Shown: one piece after another, positions 1-4,887 of the stretch
Layout of the letters: each line of letters starts with the position of its first letter
Position numbering within the stretch: position 1 is the stretch's first letter
Source: CBFGTA01 sp965651595
Lineage (GTDB): Bacteria; Actinomycetota; Actinomycetes; S36-B12; UBA10799
Assembly: GCA_965651595.1 (NCBI GenBank)
Contig: CBFGTA010000056.1
Location: 1 to 14,489, forward strand
Direction: 5' to 3'
DNA: 14,489 nucleotides
The notes under the pieces: model-generated
Database searches by the model: none
What the model was told of the DNA's origin: nothing
Seen by the model: only the letters and a program-made list of their open reading frames with translations
Position numbers and translations under genes: made by a program

Positions 1-642
1 GGCCACCAAGTCGATCGTCTGGTCGGTCGCTTCGGCCTCCACCATCATGATGGCCACGTCGTCACCGACGATCCGGCCGGCCACGACCATGTCGAAGACG
101 GCCGACTCCAACTGAGTGTGGTCCGGGAACGCTACCCACTGACCGTCAATGAGGGCGATGCGAACGCCGCCGATGGGGCCGGAGAACGGCAGACCCGACA
201 GCGTCGTTGACATGGAAGCTGCGTTGATGGCCACCACGTCGTAGAGGTGCTCCGGGTGGAGGCTCATCACGGTGACGACAACCTGGACCTCGTTGCGCAG
301 GCCTTTGACGAAAGTTGGCCGCAGCGGCCGGTCGATGAGGCGGCAGGTGAGGATGGCGTCCTCGCTCGGGCGACCTTCACGACGGAAGAACGAGCCGGGG
401 ATCCGGCCCGCAGCATACATGCGTTCCTCGACATCGACGGTCAAAGGGAAGAAGTCGAAGTGCTCCTTGGGGTGCTTGCCAGCAGTGGTGGCCGACAACA
501 GCATGGTGTCATCGTCGAGATAGACGGTGGCGCTGCCCTGGGCCTGCCGAGCGAGCCGCCCGGTTTCGAAACGAATGGTGCGAGTTCCGAAGCGTCCGTT
601 GTCGAGAACTGCTTCGCTAGATGTGATTTCGGGACCCTCCAT
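1..642 (-). CDS. pnp: Polyribonucleotide nucleotidyltransferase (PNPase), N-terminal part, cut by window edge
   Basis: PNPase degrades RNA 3'-to-5' by phosphorolysis and can add 3' tails. Only the first 214 residues are in the window, covering the first RNase PH-like domain. The frame is open to the left edge. Recognition rests on FFRREGRPSE (residues 85-94) followed by RLIDRPLRP (about 101-109), a hallmark of the family, and on the N-terminal pattern FGTRTIRFETGRLARQA. The ATG at 640-642 is fixed by a strong Shine-Dalgarno site AAAGGAGG at 648-655, 5 nt upstream. It lies 216 nt after rpsO, the usual rpsO-pnp order, and the gap contains several potential hairpins that fit post-transcriptional control of pnp. 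Nothing odd is seen in the visible part. The catalytic second RNase PH domain and the KH and S1 domains lie outside the window. Confidence 0.97.
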   Translation of the reverse strand, partial: MEGPEITSSEAVLDNGRFGTRTIRFETGRLARQAQGSATVYLDDDTMLLSATTAGKHPKEHFDFFPLTVDVEERMYAAGRIPGSFFRREGRPSEDAILTCRLIDRPLRPTFVKGLRNEVQVVVTVMSLHPEHLYDVVAINAASMSTTLSGLPFSGPIGGVRIALIDGQWVAFPDHTQLESAVFDMVVAGRIVGDDVAIMMVEAEATDQTIDLVA

Positions 643-858
643 GGGTTCCTCCTTTACTCAGATGTGCACTGACAGACGCACATCACGGTGAGCGCGAAAG
701 GAACGGCCTTCGATCGAAGCGGGCGGAACCTTTGAAGGTTGCCGCCAGCCACTACCGAGGACCGCCGCAGCGCGCCGTGATGGCGGAAGTGACGAGATGC
801 GCGAAAGCGGCGCGGGCGAGAGCCGAAGGTCGAACCTCCTGCCATCGCCCATGCCGCT
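643..858 (-). promoter_or_regulatory. rpsO-pnp intergenic region with several stem-loops (candidate pnp leader)
   Basis: This 216-nt gap holds no gene. In transcript order it contains a 6-bp stem pairing 845-850 with 814-819, starting 8 nt after the rpsO stop and enclosing a small AGGT/ACCT hairpin (827-837). Next comes a bulged hairpin at 722-746 (five plus five pairs, 4-nt loop), then a 12-bp perfect palindrome at 708-719. Last is a 7-bp perfect stem pairing 678-684 with 661-667, ending 5 nt before the pnp Shine-Dalgarno site. No U-run follows any of them, so a classical intrinsic terminator is not supported. In E. coli and Streptomyces the equivalent region is a processing and autoregulation site for PNPase. 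Assigning that role here is inference. Confidence 0.45.
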
Positions 859-1128
859 CTAGCGCCGAATCCCGAGACGCTCGATCAAGGATCGGTAGCG
901 TTCGATGTCCGTCTTCGCCAAGTAGTTGAGCAGTCGACGTCGGCGTCCGACGAGCAGGAGCAACCCGCGACGACTGTGGTGATCGTGCTTGTGTTCTTTG
1001 AGGTGCTCAGTCAAAGCGCTAATGCGGTGGGACAGGATCGCCACCTGCACTTCGGGGCTTCCCGTGTCGCCTTCTGTGGTGGCGTACTCGGAGATGAGTC
1101 GCTGCTTGGTCGCGTTGTCAATCGACAT
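859..1128 (-). CDS. rpsO: 30S ribosomal protein S15
   Basis: S15 binds 16S rRNA early in assembly of the 30S platform and contributes to a bridge to the 50S subunit. The 89-residue product has the family's usual length and carries the conserved block DTGSPEVQVAIL (about 21-32), then LTEHLKEHKHDHHSRRGLL and LVGRRRRLLNYL, ending LIERLGIRR. I start it at the ATG 1126-1128 (MSIDNATKQ), which has GAGGT 4 nt upstream. An in-frame upstream start would add 12 residues that S15 does not have. It sits 158 nt after ribF, a gap with a plausible own promoter and a structured leader, and is followed by pnp. S15 represses its own translation in several bacteria through unrelated leader structures. The hairpin at 1203-1232 is a candidate for such control here. 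Confidence 0.98.
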   Translation of the reverse strand: MSIDNATKQRLISEYATTEGDTGSPEVQVAILSHRISALTEHLKEHKHDHHSRRGLLLLVGRRRRLLNYLAKTDIERYRSLIERLGIRR

Positions 1129-1202
1129 GTTTACCTCAGCGAGCGCAGTTGTCGGCCAGCCCAAGAGGGGCGTGGATAGGTGGGGACGTGATGTAGCCGA
1201 GT

Positions 1203-1232
1203 GACCACTTCACGGCGGAAAATCCGCTGGTC
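1203..1232 (-). promoter_or_regulatory. Bulged hairpin in the rpsO 5' leader, candidate S15 autoregulatory element
   Basis: On the minus strand the 5' arm (1232-1219) is continuous: 1232-1228 pairs with 1207-1203, and 1227-1223 (with 1219-1215 opposite) forms the distal five pairs around a 3-nt loop at 1220-1222. This gives GACCA/TGGTC plus GCGGA/TCCGC, ten pairs in all. A 7-nt bulge (1208-1214) lies on the 3' arm only. It is about 75 nt upstream of the rpsO start. The pairing is seen directly; the link to S15 binding is inferred from its place. Confidence 0.35.
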
Positions 1233-1271
1233 GTGCCACAAGGCGCTCGTCTCGTGACCGTCCGTTCGCTC

Positions 1272-1277
1272 ACTATA
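1272..1277 (-). promoter_or_regulatory. Candidate -10 element of an internal rpsO promoter
   Basis: TATAGT on the minus strand fits the actinobacterial -10 pattern TANNNT and is unusually AT-rich for this window. It lies just after the ribF stop (1287-1289), so transcription would begin near 1265 and give an rpsO leader of roughly 135 nt containing the bulged hairpin. No convincing -35 hexamer is seen 16-18 nt upstream, which limits confidence. Confidence 0.4.
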
Positions 1278-1286
1278 CAGCACGAC

Positions 1287-2297
1287 CTAACTGCGGCCGA
1301 GAACGACTCGGGCAGCCACTGCGTCGGCCTGGACGGCGGCAATGAGGCCACCGTGGGAATCGAAAGTCTCCTGGTGACGAATATGAGCGACGAAATCCAC
1401 CGCCACGTGCTTGTCGTACAAGTCGATGGAGGTGCCGCTGTCGAAAGCCCACGCCTCGACGGTGCGAGCCGATGAGGAACCGAAGGTCGGGTTGGTACCG
1501 ACGCTGATGGCCACCGCGTAGGCGTCGCGTTCGCCCGGCTCGTACGGGTCAACGGCGAGCCACCCGGCGTATACGCCGTCGGCGGGAACGACGGCCCGTT
1601 CCGTGGTGGCCAGGTTGGCGGTGGGAAACCCGAGTTCGCGTCCCCGCCCGTACCCGGCCACGACTGTCCCTTCCACCCGATGGGCCCGACCCAACATGGC
1701 GGCCGCTTGCCGGACCGACCCGGATTCGACGGCGGCGCGGATACGCGTGGAGCTGACCGGTAAGTCGGAGTCGCCGAGCAATGGTTGGGTGTGGACTCGA
1801 AAACCGGACTCTTCGGCGATGGATTCGAGGAGGCTAACGTCTCCGGTGGCGCGGTGGCCGAAACGGAAGTTCTCCCCCACCACCACCACTCGGGCCCGGA
1901 GCTGCCCGACCAGAACGTCACGCACGAAATCTTCGGCACTGAGTTGCTGGGCTTGTGCGTCGAACGGCAAGATCGCTGTTCGGTCAAGCCCCAGGTCGCC
2001 GAGTAGCTTCGCGCGATGGGGAAGCGTCGCGAGGCGCCCGATGGGCAGGTCCGGTCGAATCACTTCCACCGGGTTCGGGTCGAACGTCAAACAAACTGAC
2101 TCGAGGTTCTCGAAGTCGGCGATCGCCACGGCCTGCGAGAGCAAAGCCTGGTGGCCGCGGTGCACGCCGTCAAAAACCCCGATCGCCACGACCGTGCCGG
2201 GCTGAGCCAGGCCAACGTCTGTTGACGACCCTTCTGTCGATTCTGCTGTCGTTTCTGCAGTCGAGTCGGCAGCTAGTTGGAGCCGTTCGGTTCGCAT
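1287..2297 (-). CDS. ribF: Bifunctional riboflavin kinase / FMN adenylyltransferase (FAD synthetase)
   Basis: RibF phosphorylates riboflavin to FMN and then adenylylates FMN to FAD. The 336-residue product has both modules. The N-terminal nucleotidyltransferase shows GVFDGVHRGH (40-49, the HxGH-type site), GENFRFGHRATGD (141-153) and SSTRIR (182-187). The C-terminal kinase shows GRELGFPTAN (219-228), GTNPTF (267-272) and E281 in the VEAW segment, the expected catalytic base. The ATG at 2295-2297 lies 15 nt after the truB stop. AGGAGG (2305-2310) sits 7 nt upstream, and the purine tract runs into the truB stop TGA (2313-2315), which suggests translational coupling. The first 30 or so residues are low-complexity Thr/Ser/Glu and probably disordered. 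Placement between truB and rpsO is the common bacterial arrangement. Confidence 0.96.
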   Translation of the reverse strand: MRTERLQLAADSTAETTAESTEGSSTDVGLAQPGTVVAIGVFDGVHRGHQALLSQAVAIADFENLESVCLTFDPNPVEVIRPDLPIGRLATLPHRAKLLGDLGLDRTAILPFDAQAQQLSAEDFVRDVLVGQLRARVVVVGENFRFGHRATGDVSLLESIAEESGFRVHTQPLLGDSDLPVSSTRIRAAVESGSVRQAAAMLGRAHRVEGTVVAGYGRGRELGFPTANLATTERAVVPADGVYAGWLAVDPYEPGERDAYAVAISVGTNPTFGSSSARTVEAWAFDSGTSIDLYDKHVAVDFVAHIRHQETFDSHGGLIAAVQADAVAARVVLGRS

Positions 2298-2304
2298 TCG
2301 GGCC

Positions 2305-2315
2305 CCTCCTCCTCA
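2305..2315 (-). promoter_or_regulatory. ribF Shine-Dalgarno tract fused to the truB stop codon
   Basis: On the minus strand the truB stop TGA runs straight into GGAGGAGG, so the stop codon shares the purine-rich tract that serves ribF. The closest AGGAGG is 7 nt from the ribF ATG. A ribosome finishing truB would cover this site, consistent with termination-reinitiation coupling. Confidence 0.6.
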
Positions 2316-3332
2316 CGCCGGGTCGAGCACAATTATCGGGCGCGCTTGCCACCCGGGCCCGGTTGACGAATCTTGCCTACTGTCGCTGGTCGCGCCAACG
2401 ACGCGCACCACGGCGATAGTACGCCCGTCCTCTGTGAGTGCCGCGCATTCCCTGTCGATGACCCCGGGCGGCTGACCCTCAGCGAGCACGGGAACTTCGA
2501 TTGCGCGGCCATGCCGCAAGTTATCGGCGTCAACGTCAGTGATCCGGACTGAGGGCAACAGTTGGGCGACGATCTGATCGATGGAGGCGAGAGCGGCCCT
2601 CGACAGCCCGTCGAGGGGGCGAGCCTGCGCATGACCAAACGGTCCGACGCGGGTGCGCCGCAGACGGGTGAGGTGCCCGGCAGACCCGAGGGCGGCTCCG
2701 AGGTCACGGGCGAACGCGCGGATGTAGGTTCCGGAACTGCAGTCCACCTCGATGTCGACATCAACCGCCCGATACGGCTCGCCACGGGAGTCGGTGGCGG
2801 CGACGACCCTCGGTTCCCCCACGATCTCCCACCGGCTGATGTGAACCTCGCGGGCCTTCAGCTGCACGTCTTCGCCAGCGCGCGCGAGGTCGTAGGCCCG
2901 GCGGCCGTTGACTTTGATGGCGCTAACTTGACTTGGCCGTTGAGAAATCTCTCCGCGAAAACTGTGCGCGGCAGCGTCGATGTGTGCCTTCAACGCATCG
3001 AGGTCGGCGGTCAGGTCAGCGACTTCGACTGCCTCGACAGTGCCGTCGGCGTCGTCTGTGTTGCTGCGGGCCCCGAGTCTCACTGTCGCGCTATAGCCTT
3101 TGTCGAGATCGGTCACGAAGCGCAACAGGCGAGTCGCCCGACCCAGGCCGCACACCAGCACTCCCGTGGCCATCGGATCCAAGGTGCCACCGTGGCCAAC
3201 CTTGCGCTGACCGAACAGCCTTCTCAAGGCTGCCACCACGTCGTGAGATGTCATACCAGCAGGCTTGTCGACGATCACTAAACCGTCGTGGGTGGGTCCG
3301 GCTGAATGCGGGCGGGAAGCAGTCACGGTCAC
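2313..3332 (-). CDS. truB: tRNA pseudouridine(55) synthase
   Basis: TruB converts U55 in the T-loop of tRNAs to pseudouridine. The 339-residue product opens with VDKPAGMTSHDVV (about 21-33) and has the catalytic motif GHGGTLDPMATGVL (47-60), with Asp52 the expected nucleophile. The SSGTYIRAFARDLG segment and RRTRVGPF further on are also family features. The C-terminal tail matches the longer actinobacterial proteins. The start is a GTG at 3330-3332 that overlaps the stop of the upstream DHH gene as GTGA. There is no good Shine-Dalgarno site, so expression probably depends on coupling to that gene. The nrnA-truB-ribF order is common in bacteria. A slightly internal start (the GTG at codon 3) cannot be excluded. 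Confidence 0.96.
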   Translation of the reverse strand: MTVTASRPHSAGPTHDGLVIVDKPAGMTSHDVVAALRRLFGQRKVGHGGTLDPMATGVLVCGLGRATRLLRFVTDLDKGYSATVRLGARSNTDDADGTVEAVEVADLTADLDALKAHIDAAAHSFRGEISQRPSQVSAIKVNGRRAYDLARAGEDVQLKAREVHISRWEIVGEPRVVAATDSRGEPYRAVDVDIEVDCSSGTYIRAFARDLGAALGSAGHLTRLRRTRVGPFGHAQARPLDGLSRAALASIDQIVAQLLPSVRITDVDADNLRHGRAIEVPVLAEGQPPGVIDRECAALTEDGRTIAVVRVVGATSDSRQDSSTGPGWQARPIIVLDPA

Positions 3333-4327
3333 ACTGTCGCGGTCAGACCAAGCAGCAGTCGCTCGGCCACTTCGTCCCAGGTGCCGTCGATGGTGGCCCC
3401 GGCGGCCAGCACGTGCCCGCCCCCACCCATATCGACAGCCGCGATCGACACGTTAACCATGCCTTGGCTGCGCAGCGACAGCTTCCACCGATTCGGGGAC
3501 TGCTCCACAGCCACGCAAGTGACGTCGATGCCGTCGACCACCCGGATGAGCGCGCCGAGCACCTCATCAACAGCCCGACTCGGCGGGACCTGGTCCGGAC
3601 CGATGGGGACCACAGCGGCGAGCAGTCGATGCGCGTTCGCGGTGGTATAGACCCTCAACTCGCGCACGATCTCGCCGACCTGTTCGAGTTGCTCGAGGCT
3701 GATCATGTCGCGCAGAGACTCGACCACGCTGACGTGATCGAATCCAGTGGCCAGCAAGCGTGCCGCCAACTCATGAGTGGCCGCGGTCGTCCCGCGGTAG
3801 CGGAATCCCCCGGTGTCGGACACGACTGCCGCATACAGGCAGGTGGCGATGTCGGCGGTGAGTTCAGCGCCGAGACGGTCGAGTAGATCAGCTACCAGCA
3901 CTGCTGTGGCGGGGGCGGAATCGTCCACGAGCAGAAGCTGGGCGAACGGTTCGTGGGTTGCGTGGTGATCGATCGCTATCGTCCGCGGATGCATTCGCAC
4001 AGCGTCCAGCAGGTGTCCGAGCCGGTCCGGAGACGAACTGTCACACACGATGATCGTGTCGGCAGCGCTAACGTCGGCCGGTTCGACGGAGCCAACCAGA
4101 TGACCTCCGGGTAGGTGCGCGAGTGTGGCCGGGACTTCGAACTGCGGGTGTCCGCAGCTGACAACGACGGGAATGTTCCTGGCTTCGAGCGCCAGGCCGA
4201 CAGCCAGAGCCGAGCCCAGAGCGTCGGGGTCGGGGTTGATGTGCCCGAGGACGACAACACTGCCAGGCGAGGACACGATCTCGGTGGCGGCCTCCCAGGC
4301 GTGGTCCGAGATCCTCCAACTACCCAC
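3329..4327 (-). CDS. nrnA: DHH/DHHA1 phosphoesterase, NrnA-type nanoRNase / pAp phosphatase
   Basis: The family hydrolyses very short RNAs and/or 3'-phosphoadenosine 5'-phosphate using two metal ions. The product shows the ordered DHH motifs: GHINPDPDALGS (28-39), VCDSSS (94-99), IDHH (119-122), SDTGGF (170-175) and the DHHA1 signature GGGGH (301-305) near the C-terminus. I start at the GTG 4325-4327, giving 332 residues, the usual family length, with GAGG 9 nt upstream and an 8-nt overlap with the end of rbfA. The frame stays open a further 213 nt upstream, but that stretch is low-complexity Pro/Thr/Arg sequence that merely overlays rbfA. Between rbfA and truB this gene is a regular member of the cluster. 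Whether this protein favours nanoRNA, pAp or a cyclic dinucleotide cannot be read from the sequence. Confidence 0.9.
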   Translation of the reverse strand: MGSWRISDHAWEAATEIVSSPGSVVVLGHINPDPDALGSALAVGLALEARNIPVVVSCGHPQFEVPATLAHLPGGHLVGSVEPADVSAADTIIVCDSSSPDRLGHLLDAVRMHPRTIAIDHHATHEPFAQLLLVDDSAPATAVLVADLLDRLGAELTADIATCLYAAVVSDTGGFRYRGTTAATHELAARLLATGFDHVSVVESLRDMISLEQLEQVGEIVRELRVYTTANAHRLLAAVVPIGPDQVPPSRAVDEVLGALIRVVDGIDVTCVAVEQSPNRWKLSLRSQGMVNVSIAAVDMGGGGHVLAAGATIDGTWDEVAERLLLGLTATV

Positions 4328-4775
4328 CGTGGTCGGCCTCGTCGCGTTCGGTTGACCGGTCGGAGTCTGCGTACGGGTCGGGCATGGATGCCCATTCGGC
4401 CGACCGAGCCTGTTCCACGATCCGCTCGTCCGCGGCTCGGGCCTCGGCGATGAGTTCGTCGATGCGGGCTGCCGACTCGGGAATGGCGTCAGCGACGAAG
4501 GCAATCGTCGGGGTGTGGCGCATGTCGAGGTGTTTGCCAACTTCGGAACGGATCATGCCGCGGGCCGATTCGAGAGCCTCGGTGCTGCTGTTGAACTCCG
4601 CCTCGCCGCCGAGCACCGTGTAGTAGACGGTGGCATCGCGCACGTCGGCAGTGATCTGAACATCGGTGATTGTCACCAGCCCTAGGCGCGGGTCCTTGAG
4701 GCGACGTTCTAGCAGCATGGCGACGAGTTCCTTGATTCGTCCGGCGATTCGCCGTACCCGCGGGCTATCCGACAT
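4320..4775 (-). CDS. rbfA: 30S ribosome-binding factor A
   Basis: RbfA is a KH-fold factor for late 30S maturation near the 5' end of 16S rRNA, important in the cold in E. coli. The 151-residue product shows family features in order: RRIAGRIKELVA, RLKDPRLGLVTITDV, then DATVYYTVLG and MRHTPTIAFVAD. The tail is acidic and disordered, as often seen in actinobacteria. I choose the ATG 4773-4775 (MSDSPRVRR) because AGGGAG (4781-4786) lies 5 nt upstream. A GTG two codons earlier (4779-4781) overlaps that site and is less likely. The 112-nt gap separating it from infB is filled by two interlocking inverted repeats, so rbfA translation may be controlled by RNA folding. Its last 8 nt overlap the start of the DHH gene. 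Confidence 0.95.
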   Translation of the reverse strand: MSDSPRVRRIAGRIKELVAMLLERRLKDPRLGLVTITDVQITADVRDATVYYTVLGGEAEFNSSTEALESARGMIRSEVGKHLDMRHTPTIAFVADAIPESAARIDELIAEARAADERIVEQARSAEWASMPDPYADSDRSTERDEADHGG

Positions 4776-4820
4776 GACCACTCCCTGCTAGGTGGATTGA
4801 TGACTGTTCGACGAGCTGAG

Positions 4821-4880
4821 CGGCTACCCGAGGTGGCTCCTAGCTTCCGCGGGTAGCCGGCGTGAGCTAGGAGACCCACC
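4821..4880 (-). promoter_or_regulatory. Interlocking inverted repeats in the infB-rbfA gap (candidate pseudoknot or RNA switch)
   Basis: Two long perfect repeats overlap in pseudoknot order. Stem 1 pairs 4873-4865 with 4845-4837 (9 bp) and extends across a 2-nt bulge (4874-4875) by five pairs between 4880-4876 and 4836-4832. Stem 2 pairs 4859-4850 with 4830-4821 (10 bp, CGGCTACCCG). The 5' arm of stem 2 lies inside the loop of stem 1, and its 3' arm starts one base after stem 1 ends. If the full 14-bp stem 1 forms, one linking base cannot span it, so full stem 1 and stem 2 are probably alternatives; a partial pseudoknot with the 9-bp stem 1 is conceivable. No U-run follows, so it is not a classical terminator. 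Confidence 0.6.
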
Positions 4881-4887
4881 ATCGAAC

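Noticed and set aside
1136..1987. Minus-strand open frame of 283 codons overlapping ribF
   Set aside because: It is Ser/Pro/Thr-rich out-of-frame sequence over ribF, whose own frame carries all the kinase and adenylyltransferase motifs.
4328..4540. N-terminal extension of the DHH phosphoesterase
   Set aside because: This stretch is Pro/Thr/Arg-rich, has no family similarity, and lies entirely over the well-supported rbfA gene in another frame.
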